64,000 bases of DNA from Ramlibacter sp. (GCA_013815685.1 JACDFR010000008.1:36776-100775), one strand, 5' to 3'. Shown: positions 1 to 9,240, counted from the first letter of the stretch. The notes: a model not told the origin generated them from the letters alone. Program-made: numbers and translations.

Positions 1-436
1 CTCTGAGCGGCCGCGGCTGGAACGCGCCGACGCCCGCGGCGATGAAGAGCGTCTTGGTCAGAAAGCATGTGCCCTTGGAAGTCTCGACGAAAAAGCGGCC
101 ATCGGCCTGCTTTTGCACCGTGGTGACTTCCTGGCCGAAGTGAAAAGTCGCACCGAAGGGCGCGATCTGCTTGAGCAGGTTGTCGGTGAGTTCCTGGCCG
201 GTGCAGACCGGAATGGCCGGAATATCGTAGATCGGCTTGTCGGGATACAGCTCCACGCATTGCCCGCCCGGATAGGCGAGCGAATCGATCACATGGGCTT
301 TGATTTCGAGCAGGCCCAGTTCGAACACCTGGAACAGGCCCACGGGTCCGGCGCCGACAATGACCGCATCGGTTTCGATCGGGCCGCCGTGGAGGTCTGC
401 GGCCCTGATCACTTCCCGGTCGAGTAGTGGTTCCAT
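1..436 (-). CDS. ferredoxin--NADP reductase, TrxR-like (partial)
   Basis: N-terminal 145 residues of a flavoprotein; the rest lies beyond the left edge. The start is the ATG at 434-436, preceded by an AGGGAAA-like ribosome site. Residues 20-35 carry a Rossmann FAD motif, [11 protein letters not shown], followed by the conserved [11 protein letters not shown] and [12 protein letters not shown] segments seen in thioredoxin-reductase-like ferredoxin-NADP reductases. This class lacks the CxxC pair of true thioredoxin reductases, and none is visible in the portion present. The gene lies 5 bp downstream of fdxA on the same strand, so a ferredoxin plus reductase electron-transfer pair is likely. A link to sulfite reduction by the adjacent cys operon is inference. 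Confidence 0.85.
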   Translation of the reverse strand, partial: MEPLLDREVIRAADLHGGPIETDAVIVGAGPVGLFQVFELGLLEIKAHVIDSLAYPGGQCVELYPDKPIYDIPAIPVCTGQELTDNLLKQIAPFGATFHFGQEVTTVQKQADGRFFVETSKGTCFLTKTLFIAAGVGAFQPRPLR

Positions 437-441
437 TTTCC

Positions 442-771
442 CTAGCGGACGAGTTCGGCGAGCTTGCCGGACTTGTCCTTCCATTCATCGGCGTCTTCGG
501 GCGCGGGCTTGCGCTTGGTGATGCTCTTCCAGCCTGCCTCCCGCGACAGCTCGACGTTGATCTTGATAAACGAGATCTGGTCAGCCGGCACATCCTCCTC
601 GGCATAGATGGCGTTGACCGGGCATTCCGGGATGCAAACGGCGCAATCAATGCACTCGTCAGGGTCGATCACCAGCATGTTCGGCCCTTCGCGGAAGCAG
701 TCCACGGGGCAGACGTCCACGCAGTCGGTGTATTTGCAGCGGATACAGGATTCGGTGACGACGTGTGTCAT
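442..771 (-). CDS. fdxA: 7Fe ferredoxin FdxA
   Basis: 109-residue ferredoxin with two cysteine clusters: [13 protein letters not shown] followed by CP near the N terminus, and [11 protein letters not shown] around residues 40-50, the pattern of 3Fe-4S/4Fe-4S ferredoxins. The family normally begins MTHVVTESC, so the ATG at 769-771 is chosen. The frame is open to an earlier ATG at 829-831 that overlaps the cysN stop as ATGA and would add 20 residues; this is possible but does not fit the family. It probably carries electrons for the FNR-type reductase next to it. It follows the cys operon on the same strand and may be co-transcribed with it. Confidence 0.9.
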   Translation of the reverse strand: MTHVVTESCIRCKYTDCVDVCPVDCFREGPNMLVIDPDECIDCAVCIPECPVNAIYAEEDVPADQISFIKINVELSREAGWKSITKRKPAPEDADEWKDKSGKLAELVR

Positions 772-827
772 GTTCTTGGTGGGTGCGGGGAAAGCGTTGA
801 TTTTATTGGCTTTTGCCAATCGCGCTG

Positions 828-2123
828 TCATCTAACCAGCACGGCCCCTGAGGTCTTGTGGCTGGCGGTGTCCACCAGCACCAGCGAGCCGAGGATGCGA
901 GAGCGCTGGTAGGGCAGGGTGGCGAGCGGTTCGTGCAGCGCCAGATCGACGTGGCCGATGGAGTTGGGCTCCAGATGGTCGGCGTCGGCCTCGGCCAGGG
1001 TGTTGATGTCCAGCTTGTGCACGATGCGCTTGACCTTGGCCTTGACCCAGCGGTGGCCATGCAGTGCCCAATAAACGCGCCCGGCTACCAGCGGCTCGTC
1101 GTCCATCCAGGCCACAGTTGCCGAGATCGCGCGCGTTGGCTCAGGCGCACCCGGCCCCAGCAACCAGTCGCCGCGCGAGACGTCGACTTCGCGGTCGAGG
1201 ACGATGCCGGCGCTGTGCCCCGCCGCGACGGCGCCGGGCCGGCGGACGTGGTCCAGCACTTGCGCCACCGTGGCGGTCTGGCCGCTGGGAAGCACCGTGA
1301 CCTGCTGCCCGGCTGCCACCTCGCCCGTGGCGACGCGGCCCCAGAAGATTCGGCGGCCATGGCTCGTCTCGGAAGATGAAGAGAATTTCTCGACCCACTG
1401 GACCGGGAAGGCGAACGATTCGCCGGTTTCGGCGCCGGTCACTTCCAGCTGCTCGAGCAGCTGGAGCAGCGAGGGGCCCTGGTAGCCGCACCAACCCGGC
1501 TCGGCCTCGACCACGTTGTGCCCCTTCAGCGCGGAGATCGGAACGATCGCGCGCACCGCGATGCCGGCGGCCGTGGTGAAGGCACCCAGCGCCGCGCCGA
1601 TGTTGTTGAAGGCGAGCGTGGGGTCTTCCACGGCGTCGAGCTTGTTGACGGCGAACACGATGGACGGCACGCGCAGCAGGTTCACCAGCAGCGAATGGCG
1701 GCGAGTCTGCGGCAGCAGTTCGAGCTGAGGGTTCTGCCACTGCAGCTTGGTCGCATCGACCAGCACCACGGCGGCGTCGGCGCTCGAAGCGGCGGTGACC
1801 ATGTTGCGCGTGTACTGCTCGTGGCCCGGCGCATCGCCGATGATGAATTTGCGCCCGGGTGTGGCGAAGTAGCGGTAGGCCACGTCGATGGTGATGCCCT
1901 GCTCGCGCTCGGCCGACAGGCCGTCGGTGAGCAGCGCCAGGTCGGTTTCGCCCGAGCGCTGCACGCCTGCCAGCTGGTCCTGCAGCACGGCCTTGCTGTC
2001 CACCAGCAGGCGGCCGATCAGCGTGCTCTTGCCGTCGTCCACGCTGCCGCAGGTGATGAATTTCAGTGCGGACACGTGGTCGTGTTCGGCCGCGGTGGCC
2101 GAGGCGGTTTCAGTGGCGCTCAT
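828..2123 (-). CDS. cysN: sulfate adenylyltransferase subunit 1 (CysN)
   Basis: 431-residue GTPase subunit of ATP sulfurylase, which with CysD makes adenosine 5'-phosphosulfate from ATP and sulfate. It shows the translation-factor GTPase motifs: [15 protein letters not shown] (P-loop, about residues 22-36), the [11 protein letters not shown] switch II motif and NKLD. No C-terminal APS kinase (CysC) domain is fused, so the product is used directly as APS, which agrees with the APS-reductase type of CysH upstream. The start ATG overlaps the cysD stop as TGATG, indicating translational coupling. Confidence 0.95.
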   Translation of the reverse strand: MSATETASATAAEHDHVSALKFITCGSVDDGKSTLIGRLLVDSKAVLQDQLAGVQRSGETDLALLTDGLSAEREQGITIDVAYRYFATPGRKFIIGDAPGHEQYTRNMVTAASSADAAVVLVDATKLQWQNPQLELLPQTRRHSLLVNLLRVPSIVFAVNKLDAVEDPTLAFNNIGAALGAFTTAAGIAVRAIVPISALKGHNVVEAEPGWCGYQGPSLLQLLEQLEVTGAETGESFAFPVQWVEKFSSSSETSHGRRIFWGRVATGEVAAGQQVTVLPSGQTATVAQVLDHVRRPGAVAAGHSAGIVLDREVDVSRGDWLLGPGAPEPTRAISATVAWMDDEPLVAGRVYWALHGHRWVKAKVKRIVHKLDINTLAEADADHLEPNSIGHVDLALHEPLATLPYQRSRILGSLVLVDTASHKTSGAVLVR

Positions 2124-3055
2124 CAGAAATACCCGTCCTTCTTGCGCTTTTCCATCGAGGCTTCCGAAGTCTTGTCGTCCATGCGGGTGGCGCCGCGCTC
2201 GCTGACTTCCACGGTGAGCGTTTCCACCACGACTTCCGCGGCGTTGGCCGCGGGGCTGTCCACGGGGCAGGTGCAGGTGATGTCGCCTACGGTGCGAAAG
2301 CGCACGGTACGCGTCACGACTTCCTCGCCGCCCTGCGGAGGCGTCAGCTCGGTCACCGGGACCAGCAGGCCCTTGCGTTCGATCACCCGGCGCTGGTGCG
2401 CGTAATAGATCGATGGCAGCGCGATGCTCTCGCGCTCTATGTATTGCCACACATCCAGCTCGGTCCAGTTGGAGATGGGGAACACGCGGAAGTGCTCGCC
2501 TGGCGCCAGGCGGGTGTTGAACAGGGTCCACAGCTCGGGCCGCTGGGCCTTGGGCTGCCACTGGCCGAAGCTGTCGCGGTGCGAGAAGATGCGTTCCTTG
2601 GCGCGGGCCTTCTCTTCGTCCCGGCGGGCGCCGCCGATCAGGGCGTCGAAGCGGAATTCCTCGATCGCTTCCAGCAGCGTCACGGACTGGTGCACGTTGC
2701 GCGACTCGCCGGGATGGGCCAGGCGCACGGTGCCGCGCTTCATCGAATCTTCGACGTTGCGCACGATCAGCTCGGCGCCCAGTTCCCTGGCACGAAAGTC
2801 CCGGAAGTCGGTGACTTCCGGGAAGTTGTGGCCGGTGTCGATCATCAGCAGCGGGTAGGGGATGCGGCCTGCGCCAAAGGCTTTTTCCGCGCACTTGAGT
2901 AAGACCAGCGAATCCTTACCGCCGGAAAACAGCAGGGTGGGCCGCTCGAAGGTGGCGGCGACTTCGCGCAGGATGAAGATGGTTTCTTCTTCCAGCGCGT
3001 CCAGGTGCTTGTTGCTCAGCTGGCCGAGCAATTGGGGTTCGGCGCGGGCGTTCAT
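2123..3055 (-). CDS. cysD: sulfate adenylyltransferase subunit 2 (CysD)
   Basis: 310-residue catalytic subunit of ATP sulfurylase from the PP-loop ATP pyrophosphatase superfamily. The SGGKDSLVLL motif sits around residues 44-53, followed by the conserved ARRDEEKARAKER and WTELDVWQYI segments. Length matches the family (about 300 residues). It lies 55 bp after cysH and overlaps cysN by one base. With CysN it activates sulfate in the cytoplasm for assimilation to cysteine. Confidence 0.95.
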   Translation of the reverse strand: MNARAEPQLLGQLSNKHLDALEEETIFILREVAATFERPTLLFSGGKDSLVLLKCAEKAFGAGRIPYPLLMIDTGHNFPEVTDFRDFRARELGAELIVRNVEDSMKRGTVRLAHPGESRNVHQSVTLLEAIEEFRFDALIGGARRDEEKARAKERIFSHRDSFGQWQPKAQRPELWTLFNTRLAPGEHFRVFPISNWTELDVWQYIERESIALPSIYYAHQRRVIERKGLLVPVTELTPPQGGEEVVTRTVRFRTVGDITCTCPVDSPAANAAEVVVETLTVEVSERGATRMDDKTSEASMEKRKKDGYF

Positions 3056-3110
3056 TCGGAAATCTCCATGCTTCGCATTGCGATATTCGACTCGAAAGCG
3101 TCCCAGCGTC

Positions 3111-4052
3111 TCATGCGGAGGCCTCTTCCTTGGTTTCGTCTTTTTTCACGTGCAGGCCGCATTCCTTGGCGGCCTCGTCTTCCCACCACCAGCGGCCAGC
3201 GCGGAAATCCTCGCCCAGGCTGATGGCGCGGGTGCAGGGCGCGCAGCCGATGCTGGGATAGAAATCGTCGTGCAGCGGGTTGTATTCGACCTTGTTGACG
3301 CTGATGTAGTGCCAGACGTCGCCCCAGGTCCAGTTGGCCAGGGGGTTGAACTTGATGCGGCCCGCGGCGGCTTGCCCGCCGATTGCCGATGCTTTGGCCT
3401 CGTCGCTGGTGTCTACAAGCGGCACTTCGGCGCGAGCATTCGACTGCTCGCGGCGCAGGCCCGTGATCCAGGCACGCTTGCCGGCCAGCGCTCGCTCGAG
3501 CGGCTCGACCTTGCGGATATGGCAGCAGGCCTTGCGCAGCTCGATGCTCCTGTACATCGGCTCATTGCCTTCACGGGCGACGAACTCGATCACCGCTTCG
3601 TTCACCGGCCGGTACACGTTGACCGGCGCGCGAGAGGTCGCGCGGGTGCGCTCCAGCAGATCCAGTGTCTGATGGTGCAGCATGCCTGTCTCCAGGACGA
3701 AGATGGGGATGTCCAGTTGCAGGCTGTTGATCAGGTGCGTGATGACCACGTCCTCGGCACCGAGGCTGGAGGCCTGGGTGATGGGCGAGAAGTCGGCGAA
3801 GGCGCCTCGCAGCAGCTCTTGGGATTCCGCCAGCTTGGCCTCGAAAGCCGCCGACGCGCGTGCGTGCAGGTCGATGGCACTGGAACGAGCCCCCACGCTT
3901 GTCACTTCGTGTACTGCGCTGCCCCCCGAGGGGGCTCTCGCGCCTTGGGACGGCCCAGCGGCGAGATATGTGGCCCCCACGCTTGTCACTTCGTGTACTG
4001 CGCTGCCCCCCGAGGGGGCCTTCGCGCCTTGGGACGGCCCGGCGGCGCTCAT
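3111..4052 (-). CDS. cysH: assimilatory APS reductase CysH with repeat-derived N terminus
   Basis: 313 codons from an ATG that overlaps the preceding DUF934 stop as ATGA. The catalytic part starts near residue 58 (SAIDLHARAS) and shows SSLGAEDVVITHL, the ITGLRREQS arginine motif, CCHIRKVEPL, CAPC and the C-terminal ECGLH cysteine. The CC plus CxxC pairs mark the 4Fe-4S, APS-using type of reductase rather than the cluster-free PAPS type. Residues 3-56 are two 28-residue copies of GPSQGAxAPSGGSAVHEVTS, translated from an 84-bp tandem DNA repeat. No ATG lies between the repeat and the catalytic domain. A GTG inside the repeat (SVGARSS) is an alternative start. Whether the extension is made or tolerated is inference. 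Confidence 0.9.
   Translation of the reverse strand: MSAAGPSQGAKAPSGGSAVHEVTSVGATYLAAGPSQGARAPSGGSAVHEVTSVGARSSAIDLHARASAAFEAKLAESQELLRGAFADFSPITQASSLGAEDVVITHLINSLQLDIPIFVLETGMLHHQTLDLLERTRATSRAPVNVYRPVNEAVIEFVAREGNEPMYRSIELRKACCHIRKVEPLERALAGKRAWITGLRREQSNARAEVPLVDTSDEAKASAIGGQAAAGRIKFNPLANWTWGDVWHYISVNKVEYNPLHDDFYPSIGCAPCTRAISLGEDFRAGRWWWEDEAAKECGLHVKKDETKEEASA
3889..4047. repeat. two tandem 84-bp copies of a GC-rich palindromic repeat
   Basis: Two near-identical units begin at 3889 and 3973, exactly 84 bp apart. Each reads GCCCCCACGCTTGTCAC..., holds a central CCCCCCGAGGGGG palindrome and ends in GGGACGGCCC(A/G)GCGGCG. Related copies lie between livH and livM and between exbB and exbD. 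Here the unit is inverted relative to the host gene compared with those two. It occupies the first 55 codons of the cysH frame without a stop. Confidence 0.9.
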
Positions 4053-4435
4053 GCCGCCCTCTTGAAAAACGGATGGACGTTCACGGCGTCGCCCTGGTAG
4101 AAGGCGGCATAGCGCTCGAACTGGTGCCGGGCCGCGGCCAGGTCCTGGTCGGCACGCAGCACCGCGCTGGAGAAACCCGTGCGCTCCATTTGAACCAGCT
4201 GGTCGATCAGCACTTCGCCAGTGGCGCGGATGTCACCGGTGAAGCCCAGGCGGCGGCGCAGCAGGAAGGCCTGGCTGAATGCCCGGCCGTCGGCGAATTT
4301 GGGAAAATGCAGATCGATGCGCTTCACGCCGGCCAGCGAAATTTCGCGCGGATCGGCGTCGTTGGCCAGGGCGAGCACGCCCGCGCCTTCGGCCAGGTAG
4401 TCGTGCGCTGCGATGAGTTGCAGATTCATGTTCAT
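4049..4435 (-). CDS. DUF934 protein of the sulfite reductase operon
   Basis: 128-residue DUF934 family protein, a family found next to cysI in proteobacteria and assumed to help sulfite reduction; its biochemical role is not established. The conserved core LIDQLVQMERTGFSSAVLRADQD and a C-terminal YAAFYQGD segment are visible. The first ATG overlaps the cysI stop as TAATG; a second ATG two codons on (MNMN) is an alternative. Its own TGA overlaps the ATG of cysH. There are no membrane segments or signal peptide, so it is cytoplasmic. Confidence 0.85.
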   Translation of the reverse strand: MNMNLQLIAAHDYLAEGAGVLALANDADPREISLAGVKRIDLHFPKFADGRAFSQAFLLRRRLGFTGDIRATGEVLIDQLVQMERTGFSSAVLRADQDLAAARHQFERYAAFYQGDAVNVHPFFKRAA

Positions 4436-6291
4436 TACGCCGCCTGCTTTTCAGCGAAGCGCGCGGCATTCGCCGCGGTCTTGAAGGGTTCGAGGCCGAC
4501 GCGCTTGAGCGTGGCGATGAAGGTTTCGGCCTTGCCGTCTAGCGCCTGACGTTGCCGGCGATACGTGTCGAGCACCGCTTCGATCACCTCCGGCACTTCG
4601 GCCGCGGAGAACGAAGGGCCCACCACCTTGCCGGCCGCGGGCGCGCCGGACAGCGTGGAGCCATCGGAGCCGCCGAGCGTCACCTGGTACCACTCCTTGC
4701 CGTCCTTGTCGACGCCCAGGATGCCGATGTGGCCGCTGTGATGGTGGCCGCAGGAGTTTATGCAGCCGGAGATGTGCAGGTCGATCTCGCCGATGTCGTG
4801 CAGCTCGTCCAGGTCCTGGTAGCGCTGTGTGATGGCTTCGGCGATGGGCAACGAGCGGGCGTTCGCCAGCGAGCAGAAGTCGCCGCCGGGGCAGGCGATC
4901 ATGTCGGTGAGCAGGCGGATGTTGGCCTTGGCCAGGCCGGACTTGCGGGCCGCATGCCACAGCTCGGGCAGGTCGTCCTGGTGCACCCAGGGCAAGAGCA
5001 GGTTCTGGTCGTGCGTGACGCGCGCTTCGCCGGCCGAGAAGCAGTCTGCCAGCTCGGCGGCGACGTCCAGCTGGGCGCCGGTGGCGTCGCCGGGGGCCTG
5101 GCCCAGGCGCTTGAACGACAAGGTCACGGCGCGCAATTCGGCGTCCTTGTGCCCGGCCACGTTCTGCTGCAGCCAGCGGTCGTATTCCGGATCGGCCTCG
5201 GCGCCGGCGCGAACGATCTCGTGCACCTTGGCTTCGGCGCCTGCCCGGGCGCGGTGGAGCGCGGGCGGCACGAACGAGGCGGCAACGCGGTCCAGTTCGG
5301 CCTGGGTGATGGTGTGCGGTGCGCCGTCCACTTCGATGATCTGCCTGTATTCGGCTTCCACCTCGTCGATATATCGCTGGCCTTCGGCCTTCACCAGGAT
5401 CTTGATGCGCGCCTTGTACATGTTGTCGCGGCGGCCCCAGCGGTTGTACACGCGCACAACGGCTTCGAGGTAGTTGAGGATCTCGGCCCAGGGCAGGAAT
5501 TCGCGGATCACCGTGGCGATGACCGGGGTGCGGCCCATGCCGCCGCCGACCAGCACGCGAAAGCCTACGTCGCCAGGGGCGACACCTTGTGTTGCATCGC
5601 CGGCCTCGCTTCTGACCAGGTGCAGGCCCACGTCATGCCAGAAGGTGGCGGCGCGGTCTTCGGCGGCGCCGGAAACGGCGATCTTGAACTTGCGCGGCAG
5701 GAACGCGAACTCGGGATGCAGCGTGCTCCACTGGCGCATGATTTCGCAGAAGGGGCGCGGATCGGCGATCTCGTCCACGGCGATGCCGGCGCGCTCGTCG
5801 CTGGTGATGTTGCGAATGCAGTTGCCGCTGGTCTGGATGCCATGCATGTTGACGCTGGCCAGCAGCTCCATGACGTCGGCGCTCTTGACCAGCGGGATCC
5901 AGTTGAACTGCACGTTCTGGCGGGTGGTGAAGTGGCCGTAACCCACCTTCAAATGCGAACGCACCGAGCCGCCACCGTAGCTGGGGGGCAGGGCCACGGG
6001 GCCCAGAATATCCTGCTTTTCCTGCGCGTCCTTGAAGATTTCGGCGGTCGGCTGGTCGTATTCGCGGGCGATCGTGGCCAGCACCCGCAGCTGGGCGCTG
6101 GAAATCTCGCCGTAGGGCACGGCGATGCGCAGCATGGGTGCGTAGCGCTGGACGTACCAGCCGTTTTGCAGCCGCAGCGGGCGGAACTCATCGTCGCTCA
6201 GCTTGCCGGCGAGATTGCGCTCCAGTTGGTCGCGGTACTGCGCGGCCCGGTTCTTGACGAACTGCTTGTCGAATTCTGTGTACTGGTACAT
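4435..6291 (-). CDS. cysI: sulfite reductase (siroheme, ferredoxin-type) CysI
   Basis: 618-residue single-chain nitrite/sulfite reductase that reduces sulfite to sulfide by six electrons. The siroheme/4Fe-4S ligands are visible as CPGGDFC (C467, C473) and CINSC (C510, C514). The two ferredoxin-like half domains give the usual duplicated layout. The start is MYQYTEFDK at 6289-6291; the frame is open further upstream but without family similarity. No CysJ flavoprotein gene is nearby, so the ferredoxin and ferredoxin-NADP reductase at the end of this block may supply electrons (inference). It lies 11 bp after the TSUP permease gene. Confidence 0.93.
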   Translation of the reverse strand: MYQYTEFDKQFVKNRAAQYRDQLERNLAGKLSDDEFRPLRLQNGWYVQRYAPMLRIAVPYGEISSAQLRVLATIAREYDQPTAEIFKDAQEKQDILGPVALPPSYGGGSVRSHLKVGYGHFTTRQNVQFNWIPLVKSADVMELLASVNMHGIQTSGNCIRNITSDERAGIAVDEIADPRPFCEIMRQWSTLHPEFAFLPRKFKIAVSGAAEDRAATFWHDVGLHLVRSEAGDATQGVAPGDVGFRVLVGGGMGRTPVIATVIREFLPWAEILNYLEAVVRVYNRWGRRDNMYKARIKILVKAEGQRYIDEVEAEYRQIIEVDGAPHTITQAELDRVAASFVPPALHRARAGAEAKVHEIVRAGAEADPEYDRWLQQNVAGHKDAELRAVTLSFKRLGQAPGDATGAQLDVAAELADCFSAGEARVTHDQNLLLPWVHQDDLPELWHAARKSGLAKANIRLLTDMIACPGGDFCSLANARSLPIAEAITQRYQDLDELHDIGEIDLHISGCINSCGHHHSGHIGILGVDKDGKEWYQVTLGGSDGSTLSGAPAAGKVVGPSFSAAEVPEVIEAVLDTYRRQRQALDGKAETFIATLKRVGLEPFKTAANAARFAEKQAA

Positions 6292-6302
6292 GTTTCTTGG
6301 CT

Positions 6303-7094
6303 CTACAGGGTGATCAATCTGGCGCCGGCGTAGGCCAGCAGCACGGACAACAGCGAACGGATCAGGCGGTCGGGGGCATGACGCACCAGGCGCGAACCCA
6401 GCCAGATGCCGGGCAGCGAGCCCACCAGCAGGGTGCCCAGCAGCGTCCAGTCGACCGAGCCGATGGAGGCATGGCCCAACCCGGCCACCAGCGTCAACGG
6501 AACCGCATAGGCAATGTCGGCGGCAATGATGCGCGGCAACGGCAGCGCGGGATACAGCAGCATGAGGACCGTGACCCCGATGGCGCCGGCCCCCACCGAG
6601 GTCAGGGAGACCAGCGCGCCGATCGCCGCGCCGAACAGCACCGGCTGGCTCCAATGGCGCGGCCGTGTGGCCTGGGCGAGCTCGGCAGGCCCCAGGTGGC
6701 GGGGCGTGTTCTTTCCCTTGATCGCCTTGTACAAGGTGGCTGCGGCCGTGAGCAGCAGGGCTGCGCCCAAGGTCGTGGTCATCACTGCTTGCACCGCGGG
6801 GTTGGCTGGGCCGACGCGATGCAGGACGAAGATAGTCACCAAAGCAGCCGGGATGCTGCCGGCCGACAGCAGGCCCACCACGGGCCAATCGATCGAACGG
6901 GAGCGGGCAAGCCCGAGCGAGCCGCCGAATTTGGTGGCCGCCGCGAAGAGCAGGTCGGTGCCGATGGCCAGGTAGGGCTTGACGCCGAAGCCGAAGATCA
7001 GCAACGGGGTCATCAGGGAGCCGCCGCCGACGCCCGTCAGGCCCACCACCAGGCCGACGACGAACCCGGCGAAGACAAAGGCGAAATCGTGCAT
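6303..7094 (-). CDS. TSUP-family (TauE/SafE) sulfite/sulfur-compound permease
   Basis: 263-residue integral membrane protein with about eight hydrophobic helices and the TSUP signature LVVGLTGVGGGSLMTPLLI near residues 13-32, repeated in weaker form (SLTSVGAGAIGVTVLM) in the second half. TSUP proteins move sulfite, sulfonates or related anions across the inner membrane. As first gene of the cys operon it could be a sulfate importer or a sulfite safety exporter; the sequence cannot decide. The operon promoter should lie in the 194 bp upstream. Confidence 0.85.
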   Translation of the reverse strand: MHDFAFVFAGFVVGLVVGLTGVGGGSLMTPLLIFGFGVKPYLAIGTDLLFAAATKFGGSLGLARSRSIDWPVVGLLSAGSIPAALVTIFVLHRVGPANPAVQAVMTTTLGAALLLTAAATLYKAIKGKNTPRHLGPAELAQATRPRHWSQPVLFGAAIGALVSLTSVGAGAIGVTVLMLLYPALPLPRIIAADIAYAVPLTLVAGLGHASIGSVDWTLLGTLLVGSLPGIWLGSRLVRHAPDRLIRSLLSVLLAYAGARLITL

Positions 7095-7148
7095 GGCCGC
7101 GACTTTAAGAGAAGCGCATATGGAGGCAAACTATTTTTTCGTTCGCGC

Positions 7149-7170
7149 CTTATGCGGATAAGCTTATGCG
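7149..7170. promoter_or_regulatory. direct repeat CTTATGCG upstream of the cys operon
   Basis: CTTATGCG occurs at 7149-7156 and again at 7163-7170, 14 bp apart, with GATAAG between them, so the block also contains the palindrome ATAAGCTTAT. It lies about 55-75 bp upstream of the TSUP-cysI operon start and is AT-rich compared with its surroundings. It is a candidate operator, for example for a CysB-type LysR regulator, but no regulator gene is adjacent and the assignment is a guess. Confidence 0.35.
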
Positions 7171-7288
7171 CGAGTACTGGCGCGGCTTTGCGCGGTACTA
7201 GAGGCCGATGCCGGATAAGGCCGTTTTCGGGGCGCAATCCCATGCCCCATAATTCGCGGCGTACTACCAACGTCAACACGTCTATTCA

Positions 7289-8031
7289 ATGGCTCAGCGG
7301 GTCTTCGTCAAGGTCACGGGGTTCACGGATGTGGAGCGCCATGCCCTCAACACGATGTTCCGGCTCTCCGAGCAGCGGGGCACGGTCTATTCATTGTGGG
7401 ACGCCGGCGCGCCCAAGCCGCCCAAGCTGGCCTTGATTGACGGGCAAAGCTACGAGGCCGGGCTGGAACTCGAGTCCCCGAGGAACCCGCTCCTGAAGCT
7501 CATCTGGGTGGGTGCCGTGGCGCCGGCCCGCGCCTGGCAGACTTTCCAGCGGCCATGTCATGGCTGGACGTGGTCAAGTCCATGGACGACTCGTTCGCCC
7601 CGCCGGAGCCGGTCGACTTCGACCTGGGGTTTGACGAGGATGCCGTGGACACGCGGCCACCGAACGATGCACCCGCCAAGCGCGCCTTGATCGCCAGCGC
7701 CGACCGCGACGAGCGGCTCTACTTGCGCGCCAAGCTGGCCCTGGCCGAGCTGACCCAGGCCGATGAAGCGGAAACCGGGGCCCAGGCACTGGAGCTGGCC
7801 CGAGCCCATTGTTACGCCGTCGCGCTGATCGACTTCGCGCTGCCGGATGTGGACGGCTGGGCCTTCCTCAAGGAATTGACCGAGTCCAGGCCGGCGATCG
7901 AGCACGTGATCGTGACCAAGGCGCGCGCTTCCGTGGGCGATCGGGCCCGCGGCTGGGTGGCGGGCGCCAAGGGCTTTTTCGACAAGCCGCCCCATCCGGG
8001 CAAGCTGCAGGATCTGCTACATAAAGTGTAG
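7289..8031 (+). pseudogene. response regulator, interrupted by a one-base frameshift
   Basis: The first frame (7289 to about 7553) gives MAQRVFVKVTGFTDVERHAL... ending in ARAWQTFQRP. The continuation MSWLDVVKSMDD... to 8031 is in another frame. Adding one base near 7553 (CGGCCATGTCATGG) would join them into a 247-residue protein. The second part is a CheY-like receiver domain with phospho-acceptor Asp in VALIDFALPDVDGW and the conserved Lys in FFDKPP. No DNA-binding output domain is present. The 743-bp length is one base short of a whole number of codons, fitting a single deletion or a sequencing error. It is convergent with the next gene, 6 bp apart. Confidence 0.75.
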
Positions 8032-8037
8032 CAACGC

Positions 8038-9240
8038 TCAGGCTTCCTGCGCCTGCAGTTTCGCCAGTTCAAGTGGCTCGCGGGAGAGCCACCCCTGGCG
8101 CACGCCGACCAGGGTTTGCCGCGTCAGAGAACCCATCACCGGCAGTCTGGAGCCGACATTCATGAACAGGTCGCGCAACCAGGGCAGCAGCCACAGGTCG
8201 GACTGGAACAGCGGGGTCAGCCAGCGGCTGGCCTGGCCATAGAAATGCAGGTGCCCGCGCCGCAGCTGCGTGTAGCGCTCCAACGCCTGCGCCACCGGCA
8301 GGCCCTCGTTCAGGCAATCGCACAGCACCACCGCATCCAGCAGGGCCAGGTTGGTTCCCTGGCCCAACTGCGGGCTGGTGGCATGGGCGGCATCTCCCAC
8401 CACCACGCAGCGGTCGGTGTGATACGCCGGCATCACCACATCGTGATAGCGGGCCCAGGTGAGGTCTTCCAGCGAGTTGATCTGCTCCAGCAGGTCGCCG
8501 CAGCCAGGGTGCAGGGCCAGCACCTGGTGCTTGAAGGCTTCCAGCCCGGTATCACGCCAGATGCGGTATTGGTCGGCTCTCAGGCTCCAGAACAGGCTGA
8601 CCACCGGCCCCTGGCCACCGGGTGCGAGCCCAGTGGGCATGATGCCGAGCATCTGACGGGCCCCGCGGTACCACTGCCACAGCGTTGAACCGTACTGCTG
8701 CTGCGGATCGCGCAGCACGGCCCACACCGCGCCCCAGGGGTAGAGGCGATCGCTGCAGGCCAGGCCGGTCTGGCCGCGCAATGAGGAACGGCTGCCATCC
8801 GCAATGACCACCAGGTCGTGGTCGGCTTGCAACGCCGACAGGTCGCGCACCTCATGGCCGGTAATCACCTCGACGCCGCAAGCCTGCGCCCGGCGCCATA
8901 GCGCGTCGAACAGTACTCCCCGGTGCAACCCCAGCCCGAAGGAGCCGGGCTGCCAGCGCTGGTAGCGGACATTGACGACGGGGCGCTGCCGGGCGGTGAC
9001 ACCCAGCAGATGATCCACCTTGGCGCCATGCGCAATGATCTCGTCATGAATGCCAAGCGCCCGCATCGCCGCGAGGCCGCTTGGCTGGATCAGGATGCCG
9101 GCGCCGAGCGATTCGGGCTTGTCGAACTTCTCGTAAACGGTGACCCGGTGGCCGCAGCGCGCAAGCATGCAAGCGGTGGCGAGGCCGGCGAATCCGGACC
9201 CGAGCACGGCAACGCTGAGGGTCGGCAGGGAGGAGCTCAT
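8038..9240 (-). CDS. FAD-dependent monooxygenase (UbiH/PHBH-like)
   Basis: 400-residue class A flavoprotein monooxygenase-like protein. FAD motifs in order: LGSGFAGLATACMLAR (Rossmann, about residues 11-26), VVIADGSRSSLR (DG motif, about 145-156) and VVVGDAAHATSPQLGQGTNL (GD motif, about 275-295). The substrate is unknown. Its ATG lies next to the end of mnmC, with the ends sharing base 9240, so it is probably transcribed with yggX and mnmC. No ubiquinone-specific sequence was recognised. Confidence 0.8.
   Translation of the reverse strand: MSSSLPTLSVAVLGSGFAGLATACMLARCGHRVTVYEKFDKPESLGAGILIQPSGLAAMRALGIHDEIIAHGAKVDHLLGVTARQRPVVNVRYQRWQPGSFGLGLHRGVLFDALWRRAQACGVEVITGHEVRDLSALQADHDLVVIADGSRSSLRGQTGLACSDRLYPWGAVWAVLRDPQQQYGSTLWQWYRGARQMLGIMPTGLAPGGQGPVVSLFWSLRADQYRIWRDTGLEAFKHQVLALHPGCGDLLEQINSLEDLTWARYHDVVMPAYHTDRCVVVGDAAHATSPQLGQGTNLALLDAVVLCDCLNEGLPVAQALERYTQLRRGHLHFYGQASRWLTPLFQSDLWLLPWLRDLFMNVGSRLPVMGSLTRQTLVGVRQGWLSREPLELAKLQAQEA

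Noticed and set aside
829..831. Upstream ATG of fdxA overlapping the cysN stop as ATGA
   Set aside because: It would add 20 residues unlike the family, whose proteins begin at MTHVVTESC. Kept only as an alternative start.
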